DNA of 64,000 nt from Stutzerimonas stutzeri (GTDB lineage: Bacteria > Pseudomonadota > Gammaproteobacteria > Pseudomonadales > Pseudomonadaceae): positions 1-64,000 of the forward strand of contig NZ_JAMOIE010000016.1 of assembly GCF_024448935.1 (NCBI RefSeq). Reading direction: 5' to 3'. A program made the position numbers and the translations under genes. Positions 19,663 through 29,393 of the stretch are shown piece by piece. The notes beneath the pieces are model-generated. The model made no database searches. It saw nothing but the letters and a program-made list of their open reading frames with translations, and was not told the origin of the DNA. Every line of letters starts with the position of its first letter. The stretch's first letter is position 1.

Positions 19663-21114
19663 ATGACTTCGCGCCGTACCAAGATCGTCGCCACGCTGGG
19701 TCCAGCCAGCAGTTCGCCTGAGGTGCTGGAAAAGATGATCGTTGCCGGGCTCGATGTGGCCCGCCTGAACTTTTCCCACGGGACGCCAGATGAGCACCGC
19801 GCACGGGCGCAGCTGGTACGGGATATCGCCGCGAAGCATGGCCGCTTCGTCGCGCTGCTGGGTGACCTTCAAGGACCGAAGATCCGTATCGCCAAGTTCG
19901 CCAACAAGCGCATCGAACTGGCCGAAGGCGACAGCTTTCGCTTCTCCGTCACCTACCCCCGTGATGCTGGCACCCAGGAAGTGGTCGGCATCGATTATCC
20001 GGATCTGGTGAAAGATTGCCGCGTCGGCGACGAACTGCTGCTGGACGATGGCCGGGTGGTCATGCGCGTGGACAGCACTACGGCCGATGAGCTGCACTGC
20101 ACCGTACTGATCGGCGGGCCGCTGTCGGACAACAAGGGCATTAACCGTCGCGGTGGCGGCCTGACCGCGCCGGCATTGACCGCCAAGGACAAGGCCGACA
20201 TCAAGCTGGCCGCCGACATGAACCTGGACTATCTCGCCGTCTCTTTCCCGCGTGACGCGGCGGACATGGAGCTGGCTCGGCGCTTGCGTGACGAAGCCGG
20301 CTCGAGCGCCTGGCTGATCGCCAAGATCGAGCGTGCCGAAGCCGTGGCCGATGACGAAGCGCTGGATGGTCTGATCCGGGCAAGCGATGGCGTGATGGTC
20401 GCGCGCGGCGACCTTGGCGTGGAAATCGGTGATGCCGAGCTGGTGGGCATCCAGAAAAAGATCATTCTCCACGCGCGCCGCAACAATAAGCTGGTGATCA
20501 CCGCGACCCAGATGATGGAGTCGATGATCCACAACCCGATGCCGACCCGCGCCGAAGTGTCCGATGTAGCCAATGCCGTGCTCGACTACACCGACGCGGT
20601 GATGCTTTCAGCTGAAAGCGCCGCTGGCGAGTATCCGATCGAAGCGATCAAGGCCATGGCGCGCGTGTGTGTCGGTGCCGAGAAGCATCCGACCAGTATC
20701 AAATCCGGCCATCGCCTGGGTCAGCGCTTCGAGCGCAGCGACGAAAGCACGGCGCTGGCGGCGATGTACACGGCAAACCACTTCCCCGGCGTCAAGGCGA
20801 TCATCAGCCTGACCGAAAGCGGCTACACCCCGTTGATCATGTCGCGGATTCGCTCGTCGGTACCGATCTTCGCCTTTTCGCCACGTCGCGACACCCAGGC
20901 GCGTGTCGCCATGTTCCGCGGCGTGCAGACCATTCCCTTCGATCCGGCGGCCCTGCCCGCTGACAAGGTCAGCCAGTCGGCAGTGGATGAGCTGCTCAAG
21001 CGCAACATCGTCCATGCTGGCGACTGGGTGATCCTGACCAAGGGCGACACCTATCATGGCACGGGCGGCACCAATACCATGAAGATCCTGCGTGTGGGCG
21101 ATTCCCTGATCTGA
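19663..21114 (+). CDS. pykA: Pyruvate kinase
   Basis: This 483-aa enzyme of lower glycolysis converts PEP and ADP to pyruvate and ATP. The N-terminal TRRTKIVATLGPASS-type motif, SHGT, LLGDLQGPKIRI, the active-site Lys region (WLIAKIERAEAV) and GVMVARGDLGVEI are present, followed by TQMMESM and the C-terminal allosteric domain. The length fits PykA, the type II enzyme. The ATG at 19663 follows AAAAAGGAGCATTGA. Confidence 0.96.
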   Translation: MTSRRTKIVATLGPASSSPEVLEKMIVAGLDVARLNFSHGTPDEHRARAQLVRDIAAKHGRFVALLGDLQGPKIRIAKFANKRIELAEGDSFRFSVTYPRDAGTQEVVGIDYPDLVKDCRVGDELLLDDGRVVMRVDSTTADELHCTVLIGGPLSDNKGINRRGGGLTAPALTAKDKADIKLAADMNLDYLAVSFPRDAADMELARRLRDEAGSSAWLIAKIERAEAVADDEALDGLIRASDGVMVARGDLGVEIGDAELVGIQKKIILHARRNNKLVITATQMMESMIHNPMPTRAEVSDVANAVLDYTDAVMLSAESAAGEYPIEAIKAMARVCVGAEKHPTSIKSGHRLGQRFERSDESTALAAMYTANHFPGVKAIISLTESGYTPLIMSRIRSSVPIFAFSPRRDTQARVAMFRGVQTIPFDPAALPADKVSQSAVDELLKRNIVHAGDWVILTKGDTYHGTGGTNTMKILRVGDSLI

Positions 21115-21362
21115 TAGGCGCGGCGTGGCGTGCCAGCCCAAGTTCCGCCTGGCGCGCCTTTCCCCTGGCGAGGTCGATGCCTCCCGGCTTCTTGGAACTC
21201 CGGGCTGGCGCGTAAGAAAGGCATCACTCAGATCTGCCCGCGCGGCAATCCCGCCAGAAACATGCGCTTGGCGCAGTCTTCGACAAAAGCCCTCCATCGC
21301 AGATCAGTATAATTTCCTGGCGTGACGTGGCGTGACTGAAGGCGGCTGCCTGCCTGCTCCCG

Positions 21363-21394
21363 ATCAACGCATCAACGCATCAACGCATCAACGC
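21363..21394. repeat. Tandem octamer repeat, 4 x ATCAACGC
   Basis: Four perfect copies of ATCAACGC lie just beyond the 3' edge of the ferredoxin reductase remnant, in non-coding DNA. Slippage at such arrays is a usual by-product of relaxed selection. Confidence 0.9.
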
Positions 21395-21399
21395 TGAGG

Positions 21400-21690
21400 T
21401 TGTCATTTAGCTCTGCAAGGTCCTCAAGCGGTTCTCGCAAAGGGCACGCCCCGGCAGCAGTGCAGCAGCCTAACCGGCCCCGGTGCCCTTGGTCAGTGCT
21501 TCGCACACCAAGCCCCCCAGCGGGGCAAGTCCCGTACCGGCAGCCAACAACAATAAAAGGTCTCATCTGCCCTCGGGCTCGTAACGCAGCGCGCCCGTAT
21601 GCAGTTGGCCCAGGCGCAGACTGTCACCGACGGCCAGCAGGGTGCGAGCCGATTCGCAGAACCTCGCCAGGTCCGCCCCCCGTGAGTGGT
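21400..21690 (-). pseudogene. Remnant of a ferredoxin/flavin reductase gene
   Basis: The minus strand reads a GADLARFCESARTLLAVGDS fragment continuing to LRLGQLHTGALRYEPEGR, a stop, then LLLLLAAGTGLAPLGGLVCE and EALTKGTGAG with further stops. These are the FAD-domain and the NAD-binding GTGLAPLxG motif of CDP-6-deoxy-type/ferredoxin reductases. Only about 80 broken codons remain. From memory, P. aeruginosa has a ferredoxin reductase gene (PA4331) just beside sadC (PA4332), close to pykA (PA4329), which agrees with decay in place. Confidence 0.75.
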
Positions 21691-22820
21691 CTCGGGCATT
21701 CCGTCGCCCAGCTGGTCTCGCACCGATTCCGACCGTTGCCCTTGGCCCGGTACAGCGCGTCGTCAGCACGCTGCAGGGATTCGTCCAGATCATCGCCTTC
21801 ATGCAGCAGAGTCAAACCAACTGAAAGACTCAAATGACCGGCCTGCATATTTCCTTCCGGCAGCTGGGCATTGGCGAAGGCCTCGCGCAAGCGCTCGCAA
21901 CAGGCGCGGAATTGCTCGGCATCGGTGTTCGGCAACAACAGTACGAACTCTTCACCCCCGTAGCGGGCAAGTATGTCGCCGTCTCGCAGGCAGGAGCGCG
22001 CCACGGACGCAAAGGTTTGCAAGACGCGGTCGCCCGCCGCGTGCCCGTGCAGATCGTTGACCCGCTTGAAGTAGTCGAGGTCGATCAGGGCCAGGCCAGA
22101 CTGATGCCCCGCCCGCAGCCGGCTCAGCTCGGCTTCCGCCTTCCGCAGGAAATACCGGCGGTTGTAGAGACCCGTCAGTTCATCGGTCGAGGCCAGGTCT
22201 TCCAGCTGTCGCATCATGCCGCGCAGCGTTTCTTGATGCGCCTGCAGCGCAAAGCGGCGCTGACGCATGCGTTGACGCAACCTGTAGACAAAGCCGACCA
22301 ACAAGCACATCCAGACCAGGGTTACCAGCAGCACGCCGATTTGCAGCAGTGCCGTCTGCGGGTCGTTCAGGTAGCCCGTTTGCGCGTCGAAAAACACCAT
22401 GCCGACGAAGCTGAACAGTGCCAACACGGCGTAACGGAGGAACTTTCTCGGTGGCAGAAACACGGCAAACATCAGCGCCAGCACGTACAGCACCACCAGC
22501 GATCCACGGTTATCGCCGAGATTGAACAGAAAGAAGGTCAGCCAGACCAGGGCAACCAGTACCTGTGGCTCGGTCAGACTGGGGTCGCGAAAGTGCAGGT
22601 TATGGCCTCGATAGAAGACCCAGAAAAAAGCCAACTGGCTGGCCGCAATCATCACCGACCCCGCGATTGCTGTCTCGACCGGCGCCTGATAGAAGCCCGC
22701 AGCCACGGTGATCCAGGTAAGCAGCAACGCCAGGCCGTAGGTGGCGGCCGCCATGCCGAAGCGCTTGGTCACCAGTAACTGCAGCGCTTGCTGTTCGCTC
22801 TCGTCACGACTAGCGCGCAT
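21624..22820 (-). CDS. sadC: SadC-like membrane diguanylate cyclase (GGDEF)
   Basis: This protein of about 399 aa has roughly six transmembrane segments (residues 20-190) and a C-terminal GGDEF domain that makes cyclic di-GMP from GTP. The active site is RYGGEEF, and an RDGD five residues upstream forms the inhibitory I-site, so it should be active and product-inhibited. I start at the ATG at 22820, after GGGAAGGATTCC. The last 37 or so codons (from about 21740 to 21624) run out of frame through a decayed reductase gene, so the tail is not native. P. aeruginosa SadC is longer. Confidence 0.9.
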   Translation of the reverse strand: MRASRDESEQQALQLLVTKRFGMAAATYGLALLLTWITVAAGFYQAPVETAIAGSVMIAASQLAFFWVFYRGHNLHFRDPSLTEPQVLVALVWLTFFLFNLGDNRGSLVVLYVLALMFAVFLPPRKFLRYAVLALFSFVGMVFFDAQTGYLNDPQTALLQIGVLLVTLVWMCLLVGFVYRLRQRMRQRRFALQAHQETLRGMMRQLEDLASTDELTGLYNRRYFLRKAEAELSRLRAGHQSGLALIDLDYFKRVNDLHGHAAGDRVLQTFASVARSCLRDGDILARYGGEEFVLLLPNTDAEQFRACCERLREAFANAQLPEGNMQAGHLSLSVGLTLLHEGDDLDESLQRADDALYRAKGNGRNRCETSWATECPRPLTGGGPGEVLRIGSHPAGRR

Positions 22821-23146
22821 GGAATCCTTCCCATAGTGGCGATTCGTCACACTTTACGCCGGCCCTTGTAAAAAACCTATACGCAGTCGCGTTGGGCAAG
22901 CGAACCACCCCCTTAAACAGGGCCGTCTTCATTGCGCTCGCGCCAATGCGCAGCCGATGCCTCAGCCCTTCGCGCAACGCCAAGTCGCAGGCAGCGTCAT
23001 GACAGTTTCCCCTGTGCATCCCTTCACCTTCGGTCTGTCTGTGTTCCGGCTCTACGGCAGGTTATACTGCCGCGCATTTTTTACCTGAGCGTGTCGGTCG
23101 CTGTCTCGACACGCGCTGTTTCCGCCCCGCCAAGAGGACGCGCTGC
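22821..23146. other. Divergent intergenic region sadC / fumarase
   Basis: This 326-bp region must contain the promoters of both genes. A TATACT box at 23063-23068 is a fair -10 candidate for fumarase, though its -35 is poor. No gene was seen. Confidence 0.4.
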
Positions 23147-24670
23147 ATGACCGTGATCAAGCAAGACGACCTGATTCAAAGCGTCGCTGACGCTTTGCAG
23201 TTCATTTCCTACTACCACCCCGTGGATTTCATCCAGGCGATGCACGAAGCCTACCTGCGCGAAGAATCCCCGGCAGCCCGCGACGCCATGGCGCAGATCC
23301 TGATCAATTCGCGGATGTGCACCACCGGTCATCGCCCGATCTGCCAGGACACCGGCATCGTTACCATATTCGTGCGCGTGGGCATGGACGTGCGCTGGGA
23401 CGGCGCGACCATGAGCCTGGACGACATGATCAACGAAGGCGTCCGCCGCGCCTACAACCTGCCGGAGAACGTTCTGCGGGCTTCGATCCTCGCCGACCCC
23501 GCAGGTTCCCGCAAGAACACCAAAGACAACACGCCGGCGGTCATCCACTACTCCATCGTTCCGGGCGACAGGGTCGAAGTAGACCTCGCGGCCAAGGGCG
23601 GCGGTTCGGAAAACAAGTCGAAGATGGCCATGCTCAACCCGTCAGACTCGATCGTCGACTGGGTGCTGAAGACCGTGCCGACCATGGGCGCCGGCTGGTG
23701 CCCGCCGGGCATGCTCGGCATCGGCATTGGCGGCACCGCCGAGAAAGCCGCGGTGATGGCCAAGGAAGTGCTGATGGAATCCATCGACATCCACGAACTG
23801 AAGGCCCGTGGCCCGCAGAACCGCATCGAAGAGCTGCGTCTGGAGCTGTTCGAGAAGGTCAACCAACTGGGTATCGGCGCTCAGGGCCTCGGCGGCCTGA
23901 CCACCGTACTCGACGTGAAAATCATGGATTACCCGACCCACGCGGCCTCGCTGCCGGTGTGCATGATCCCCAACTGCGCTGCCACACGCCACGCCCACTT
24001 CGTGCTCGACGGCTCCGGCCCGGCCGAACTGACCCCGCCACCGCTTGACGCCTATCCGGAAATCGTCTGGGAAGCCGGTCCGAGCGCGCGTCGCGTCAAC
24101 CTCGACACCATCACGCCGGAAGACGTGCAGAGCTGGAAGCCGGGCGAAACCGTTCTGCTCAATGGCAAGATGCTCACCGGTCGCGACGCCGCGCACAAGC
24201 GCATGGTGGACATGTTGAACAAGGGCGAAGAGCTGCCGGTGGACCTCAGGGGTCGCTTCATTTATTACGTCGGCCCGGTCGATCCAGTCGGCGACGAAGT
24301 GGTTGGCCCCGCCGGCCCGACCACCGCGACACGCATGGACAAGTTCACCCGTCAGATCCTCGAGAGCACCGGCCTGCTGGGCATGATCGGCAAGTCCGAA
24401 CGCGGCCCGATCGCCATCGAGGCCATCAAGGACAACAAGGCGGTGTATTTGATGGCGGTCGGCGGCGCGGCCTATCTGGTCGCCCAGGCGATCAAGAAGT
24501 CCAGGGTGCTGGCGTTCGCCGAGCTGGGCATGGAGGCGATCTACGAGTTCGAAGTGAAGGACATGCCGGTCACCGTCGCGGTCGACAGCAACGGCGAGTC
24601 GGTGCACATCACCGGTCCGGCGATCTGGCAGAAGAAGATAGCCGACAGCCTGGCAGTCGAAGTGCAGTAA
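23147..24670 (+). CDS. Class I (iron-sulfur) fumarate hydratase
   Basis: This 507-aa TCA-cycle enzyme interconverts fumarate and malate using an oxygen-sensitive [4Fe-4S] cluster. It is the fused alpha plus beta form, like FumA/FumB. Cluster-ligand cysteines are visible in the ICQDTGI region (about residue 66), GWCPPGMLGIGIGGT and MIPNCAATRH. The C-terminal beta domain begins near residue 330, with LLNGKMLTGRDAAHKRM. The ATG at 23147 follows AAGAGGACGCGCTGC. Transcription ends at the hairpin at 24684. Confidence 0.95.
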   Translation: MTVIKQDDLIQSVADALQFISYYHPVDFIQAMHEAYLREESPAARDAMAQILINSRMCTTGHRPICQDTGIVTIFVRVGMDVRWDGATMSLDDMINEGVRRAYNLPENVLRASILADPAGSRKNTKDNTPAVIHYSIVPGDRVEVDLAAKGGGSENKSKMAMLNPSDSIVDWVLKTVPTMGAGWCPPGMLGIGIGGTAEKAAVMAKEVLMESIDIHELKARGPQNRIEELRLELFEKVNQLGIGAQGLGGLTTVLDVKIMDYPTHAASLPVCMIPNCAATRHAHFVLDGSGPAELTPPPLDAYPEIVWEAGPSARRVNLDTITPEDVQSWKPGETVLLNGKMLTGRDAAHKRMVDMLNKGEELPVDLRGRFIYYVGPVDPVGDEVVGPAGPTTATRMDKFTRQILESTGLLGMIGKSERGPIAIEAIKDNKAVYLMAVGGAAYLVAQAIKKSRVLAFAELGMEAIYEFEVKDMPVTVAVDSNGESVHITGPAIWQKKIADSLAVEVQ

Positions 24671-24683
24671 GCGAGACGTCAAC

Positions 24684-24712
24684 AAAAAGCCCGGCTCATT
24701 GCCGGGCTTTTT
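24684..24712. terminator. Bidirectional terminator fumarase / aer
   Basis: A perfect 12-bp stem (AAAAAGCCCGGC / GCCGGGCTTTTT) with a TCATT loop lies between two convergent genes. T-runs on both strands make it suitable for both. Confidence 0.93.
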
Positions 24713-24731
24713 GCCGCTTCTCAGAGCACCA

Positions 24732-26297
24732 TCAGCGGTTGAAGCGTTCCACCAGCGCGCGCAATCCACGTGCAGCGCCTTCCAGCTCGCGACCGCGCTG
24801 CATGGTCAGGTCGGCTTTACTGACATTACTGTCCATCGTCACTGCGATACCGGTGACCTGCCGCGCAATATCCTCAGCCACATGCGCCTGCTCGTCGGCG
24901 GCAGCGGCCATTTGCTGGCTCATGCCGGTAATACGGCTCACAGCATCACGAATACCTTGCAGCGCCTGCTGCGCCTCAATGACCTGAGCCAGCCCATGCG
25001 CCGCCTCCTTGTCGCCCACCTGAGCAATTGCGACAGCCTCATCGGCCTTGCTGGTCAGCGTCTGAATGATGGACTGGATCTGCTGCGTCGAGTCGCGAGT
25101 CTTGCTGGCCAGCGCACGCACCTCGTCCGCGACCACTGCGAAGCCCCTGCCATGCTCGCCCGCCCGAGCGGCTTCGATAGCGGCGTTGAGTGCGAGCAAA
25201 TTGGTCTGTTCAGCGATGCTCTGGATGATGCTGGCAGCGGACATGATTTGCTGGGTCTCCCCAGCCAGTTCGTTCACCGTATTGCCAATGTTATTGACCG
25301 TATTGGCCAGCATCTCCATTGCTTTACGGGTATTGACAGCCACCCGATCGCCGTCGTTGGCAAGCGAGTTTGCCGTGGTTGCCTCCTCTGCAGTCTGTTG
25401 CACATGACTGGCAACCTCGGTAATCGACGCGGTCATCTCGGTCACTGCTGTCGCCGTCATGTCCGTCTCACCACGCTGTTGGCGCAGGTCGTTTTCGGTC
25501 TGGCTGGCCAGCACCGACGTTTCAGCCGAGGCGCTTTCAACCTGTCCTGCGAGATCGGACAGGCGTGTCAGGGCGGTACGCAGGCGTGCGTCTTCGCTGA
25601 TGAGTGCCATTTCCAACCGCGCGGCATTGCCATGCTGATGTGTGTAAGTCAGCGCAACGATAGGATCGGCGAAAGCCTGCGGGACACTCTGGATGATTCG
25701 CTCTAATTGCCGCTCGGTAGCGGCATGGCAACTGAGGCCAAGCGCGAAAAAGAGCCCAAGCACAAGCGCTACCTCGACCGCCGTCGGCAGCCAGAGGATA
25801 CCCGCAGTGGCCAGAATCGCAGCGCCGACAGGTAGCGCCAGAATGCGCGCCCAGCCCTGGCATCGGCGAGCTAAGGAAACCGCTGCTTTGCCAGTACGCA
25901 GGCGTTCGTATAACGCCGTGGCCTGTGCCACTTGGTCTGCAGTCGGCTTGACCCGTACCGATTCAAAGCCGGTCAGCTTACCGTCGTCGAAAACAGGCGT
26001 GACGTAGGCGCTGACCCAGTAGAACTCGCCGTTCTGACACCGGTTCTTGACCACTCCCATCCAGCTTTTGCCAGCTTTCAGGTAGCGCCACATGACTTCG
26101 AACACGGCGGGTGGCATGTCTGGGTGGCGGACCAGGTTGTGGTCGCTGCCGATCAGCTCGGCTCGTGAGTAGCCACTGATGGCGACGAATTCGTCATTGC
26201 AATAAAGGATCTTGCCCTGGGTATCCGTCTCCGAAATCAGCCGCCGATGCGCCGGAAAGGTCCGTTCGGTATTGCTTAGCGGCCCGTTGTTTCTCAT
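24732..26297 (-). CDS. aer: PAS-domain methyl-accepting chemotaxis protein (Aer-like aerotaxis receptor)
   Basis: This 521-aa membrane chemoreceptor senses redox or oxygen through an N-terminal PAS domain (about residues 15-120; [39 protein letters not shown]). Two adjacent membrane segments follow at about 160-200, with no large periplasmic domain. The cytoplasmic signalling hairpin is intact ([20 protein letters not shown]). This architecture is Aer rather than a ligand-binding MCP. I start at ATG 26297 ([20 protein letters not shown]), which fits the family. Confidence 0.9.
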   Translation of the reverse strand: MRNNGPLSNTERTFPAHRRLISETDTQGKILYCNDEFVAISGYSRAELIGSDHNLVRHPDMPPAVFEVMWRYLKAGKSWMGVVKNRCQNGEFYWVSAYVTPVFDDGKLTGFESVRVKPTADQVAQATALYERLRTGKAAVSLARRCQGWARILALPVGAAILATAGILWLPTAVEVALVLGLFFALGLSCHAATERQLERIIQSVPQAFADPIVALTYTHQHGNAARLEMALISEDARLRTALTRLSDLAGQVESASAETSVLASQTENDLRQQRGETDMTATAVTEMTASITEVASHVQQTAEEATTANSLANDGDRVAVNTRKAMEMLANTVNNIGNTVNELAGETQQIMSAASIIQSIAEQTNLLALNAAIEAARAGEHGRGFAVVADEVRALASKTRDSTQQIQSIIQTLTSKADEAVAIAQVGDKEAAHGLAQVIEAQQALQGIRDAVSRITGMSQQMAAAADEQAHVAEDIARQVTGIAVTMDSNVSKADLTMQRGRELEGAARGLRALVERFNR

Positions 26298-26455
26298 CGT
26301 TCTGAATTCCATGGGGGCGATCAATGCCATTGAGATTCGTCAGTCACAACGAATCAAACTGTTACAGGAATCGGACCGAGTTCGGCGAACTTGAGGATGG
26401 CCAGATTTATTTAGACGAACGTCGACCAACGGCGTCGGTCAGCGGCGATACGCGA

Positions 26456-26677
26456 TTAGCTGGCGGACCGACGAAGCTGAACGAACAACCCCTCTACCTT
26501 CGCCCGCGCCCATGGCGTCTTGCGCAGGAACGTCAGGCTCGACTTGATACTGGGGTCGCGCTTGAAGCAACGGATATCGACCCGCTCCGCCAGCCCTTCC
26601 CAGCCATAGTGAGCCTGCAGCTCGACGAGTATCGACTCCAGCGTCACGCCATGGAGCGGGTCTTGGGGTTGGGACAT
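26456..26677 (-). CDS. VF530 family (DUF2132) DNA-binding protein
   Basis: This 73-aa protein has the complete VF530 motif set: [40 protein letters not shown] and [11 protein letters not shown]. The family is small and predicted to bind DNA; its biological role is unknown. The ATG at 26677 follows GGAG/GAGG in CTCCGAGGCTGCA. It lies downstream of another small gene on the same strand, separated by a terminator. Confidence 0.9.
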   Translation of the reverse strand: MSQPQDPLHGVTLESILVELQAHYGWEGLAERVDIRCFKRDPSIKSSLTFLRKTPWARAKVEGLFVQLRRSAS

Positions 26678-26718
26678 TGCAGCCTCGGAGCTTGAGCAGG
26701 CAGCGCCTGCAATTGAAT

Positions 26719-26745
26719 AAAAAGACCCGCCGGAGCGGGCCTTCG
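26719..26745 (-). terminator. Rho-independent terminator
   Basis: On the minus strand a short GC stem (CCCGC, loop TCCG, GCGGG) is followed by TCTTTTTATT. It lies directly after the stop of the small gene at 26760. Confidence 0.75.
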
Positions 26746-26759
26746 ATCGGAGCGGCATA

Positions 26760-26972
26760 TTACAGGCTGATGCGGGTACCGAGCAGCCCGAGGAATGCTG
26801 CCAGCCAGACGGGGTGCGCCGGCCACGCCGGAGCGGTCACGCGATTGCCCTCGGTATGCGCCTCGTCGACACCGATATCGACGAATTCACCACCAGCCAG
26901 AAGAACCTCCGGCTGCGCATGCGGGATAAGCTCGACGTAGTCACCCGGCATCAGCGTTTTCTTCGCAGCCAT
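26760..26972 (-). CDS. Small hypothetical protein
   Basis: This 70-aa protein ([20 protein letters not shown]) has a beta-strand-rich first half with GDYVELIP, and a C-terminal hydrophobic stretch [17 protein letters not shown] that may be amphipathic or membrane-associated. The ATG has GGGAGAG nine bases upstream, and its own terminator follows, so it is very probably expressed. I do not recognise the family. Confidence 0.7.
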   Translation of the reverse strand: MAAKKTLMPGDYVELIPHAQPEVLLAGGEFVDIGVDEAHTEGNRVTAPAWPAHPVWLAAFLGLLGTRISL

Positions 26973-27026
26973 CAGAACGCTCTCCCTTTTCAGTTGGACA
27001 CTTTATAAACGGCTCGGCCTGTGCCG

Positions 27027-28187
27027 TCACCCGCTTCGGTTGAAGATATTGATTACGAGCCGGTCGAGCAGGCCCCACAGCCGCTGGTACATCCGCAGGT
27101 ACAGGGGTCGCGCGTGCCACTGATGCAGGTCGATCTCGAGGCTCTGATTGAAGTCCTGCTCGAAGCTCTTGGCAACGTCCGCGCTTAGCTGCGAGTCGAC
27201 CGCCTCCAGGTTCGCCTCAAGGTTCCAGCGCAGGTTCCAGTGATCGAAATTGCACGAGCCGACACTCACCCAGTCATCGACCAACACGAGTTTCAGGTGC
27301 AAAAAGCGTGGCTGATATTCATGAATCCGCACGCCTGCCCGAAGCAATCGTGGATAGAAACGCTGCCCGGCATAGCGCACGGACGGATGGTCGGTGTTGC
27401 GGCTGGTCAGCAGCAGTCGAACCTCGACGCCGCGGCGAGCCGCGCGCATCAGCTCCCGCCTGACCTTGCCCGTCGGCAGAAAATACGGAGTTGCCAGCCA
27501 GATACGCCGCTCAGCCCTTCGCAGATTGCGCAACAGGCTATGGAGAATGTCTCGATGCTGACGCGCAGCGGAATAGGCCACTCGCCCTGCTCCATCGAGC
27601 GCATCGGGCGCGGCGGGTATCTTCGGCAGCTGCCGAGGCAATGGCAGCTGCCAGATCCGGCGCTTGAGGCACAGGGTCCACTGCACGTCGAACAGGCACT
27701 GCCAGTCCTCCGTCACCGACCCGCAGATTTCCACCATCGCCTCGTGCCAATGCTCGTCCGGCTTGTCCGGGTTCCAGAACTCGTCTGTCGCACCGGCACC
27801 TCCGACAAAGCAGCACAGATCATCGATCAGGATCAGCTTGCGGTGATCGCGGTGAAGGTTGCGGAATTTCAGCTGTAGCTTGAGCGGGTTGTATTGGCGC
27901 AGGTCGACCCCTGCGTCGAGCAGCCGCTGACGCGTCTTCTGTCCGAGTTTCAAGCAACCGAAGCCATCGAACAGGCAGCGCACGCGTACGCCACGCCCGG
28001 AAGCGGCAATCAGCGTGTCAACGAGCCGATCGGTACAGCGCCCGTCCTCGACCAGATAAAGCTCGATGTCCACACGCTGCTGCGCAGTATCGATACGCTG
28101 CAATATCTGCGGAAAAAACCGCGGGCCGTCGAGCAGCAACTGAAAACGATTACCTTCGCGCCATGGAAACACCTCGCCGGCGAGCAT
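27027..28187 (-). CDS. clsB: Cardiolipin synthase B-like phospholipase D family protein
   Basis: The 386-aa protein has two HKD motifs: HRDHRKLILIDD (about residue 125) and HLKLVLVDDWVSVGSCNFD (about 305). These are the two halves of the phospholipase D active site. It begins FPWREGNRFQLLLDGPRFFP and lacks N-terminal membrane segments, as ClsB does. ClsB-type enzymes join phospholipids to form cardiolipin at the inner membrane. The start at ATG 28187 is chosen over a TTG at 28226; the choice is uncertain. Confidence 0.85.
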   Translation of the reverse strand: MLAGEVFPWREGNRFQLLLDGPRFFPQILQRIDTAQQRVDIELYLVEDGRCTDRLVDTLIAASGRGVRVRCLFDGFGCLKLGQKTRQRLLDAGVDLRQYNPLKLQLKFRNLHRDHRKLILIDDLCCFVGGAGATDEFWNPDKPDEHWHEAMVEICGSVTEDWQCLFDVQWTLCLKRRIWQLPLPRQLPKIPAAPDALDGAGRVAYSAARQHRDILHSLLRNLRRAERRIWLATPYFLPTGKVRRELMRAARRGVEVRLLLTSRNTDHPSVRYAGQRFYPRLLRAGVRIHEYQPRFLHLKLVLVDDWVSVGSCNFDHWNLRWNLEANLEAVDSQLSADVAKSFEQDFNQSLEIDLHQWHARPLYLRMYQRLWGLLDRLVINIFNRSG

Positions 28188-28391
28188 CACGCTTGTACGC
28201 CTCGGGCAGACCACACTGGGAAGCAACTACGGATACAGCTGGAAGCCATTGAAATCCTTGTCCGGTGAACATTCAGGCATGGAATCTGCCTCGCCAGGAT
28301 CGACGGCTCCTGTCGTAAGCCGTGATGGCACGCCTGTTATAGGTTCGCGCCGCCGCACAGAGTTCCCGCCTCGGTGGCCTTATCGCATCGC

Positions 28392-28864
28392 TCAGTCCCG
28401 GTCCTGCTGAGGTGTCAGTGCGAAAGCCGCCGCTGCCTTGTCCAGCCGCTTGGCCTGTGCCTGACGCGCCAACTGCAATATGCCGCGATCGCGCTGCCAT
28501 AACTCGGCCCAATGGCCCGGACCTTCAGCAAGGGCCGTATCCAGCGCAGCTAAGGTTGCGGCCCATTGTGCACCGAGCGCAACCAGCAACAACTGCGTCG
28601 AAACCTCAGCAGGCGGCAGGCGCGATACTTCGGCTGCAGCCGCCAGCAGACCGATCAACCTGAGCTGCAGCGCCTGCGGCCATGCGCACCCAAGGCGATT
28701 CCATACAGCCAGCTGACCATGGCGACCAGCACGTACAGGTCTTCCAGCGTGCGGAACGGCTTGACGTAGTCGTCCCAGCCGTCACCCGCCAAGCGCTGAC
28801 ATGGCCCCCGCTGGAGGCGCAAGCGCCCATGCACGCTATCCGGGACCAGCGGCAGCGGCGGCAT
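28392..28864 (-). pseudogene. Frameshifted gene of unknown function
   Basis: Two reading frames on the minus strand join into one coherent protein: MPPLPLVPDSVHGRLRLQRG through DDYVKPFRTLEDLYVLVAMV and LYGIALGAHG in the first, and QALQLRLIGLLAAAAEVSRL onwards in the second. The switch lies near 28680, where one base appears to be missing. The ATG at 28864 has GAGG upstream. The joined product (about 155 aa, helical) matches no family I recognise. A sequencing error is the alternative explanation. Confidence 0.6.
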
Positions 28865-28919
28865 GTCCTCGATAGTCACGCGCCGAGCACCGCACCCCAC
28901 GACGCACAGGCTGAGCCTT

Positions 28920-29310
28920 GCCGGCTCGCCTGGCGCCTCGTCTCGTGCCGGAACCGGCTTTACTCCCACTCAAGCTGCGCGCCAGCAGTTGTGCCGTTGG
29001 TTTCTAGGGCGGCTCGCAGCGGCATTGCCATTTCAGATTCGTGTGACAGGCGATTTGCCAGACAAGCCGATGTTGTGGGTCTCCAACCACCTGTTGTGGA
29101 CCGACATCCCCCTGCCGGGCTTGTTGCAACCGATGACCTTCCTCGCCAAAACCGAGACCCGTCATAGGCCGGTGATTGGCTGGCTGCGTAGCTCCCTTCA
29201 TCGGCGGCGACGACCTGCTTTGGCGTCTGTTTCGGCTATTGGCTCCGCTGTCCAGCCATGACATGACGCGCAACATAACCCACTCGTCCGGCGTTGCCAC
29301 AATGCGATCG
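28920..29310 (+). pseudogene. Remnant of a PlsC-type lysophospholipid acyltransferase
   Basis: The plus strand reads RWFLGRLAAALPFQIRVTGD and SNHLLWTDIPLPGLL, with the acyltransferase H-x4-D motif at about 29088, then MTFLAKTE and PVIGWL. The FIRRG-type substrate motif that should follow is missing. In another frame a C-terminal-like piece, APFIGGDDLLWRLFRLLAP, appears near 29190-29240. The 5' membrane segment is also absent, and the 5' part overlaps the frameshifted gene on the other strand. The gene is clearly broken. Confidence 0.75.
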
Positions 29311-29393
29311 CCGAAGCGCTTTCGGTCGCCGCTGTTGCCGGTCGCCAACGCTGCCTGATGCAGGCTGAGCGCAAGCGCTGCTAGACTCGCCTC

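Noticed and set aside
23040..23070. A full sigma-70 promoter for the fumarase gene.
   Set aside because: The TATACT box is good but no acceptable -35 hexamer lies at the right distance.
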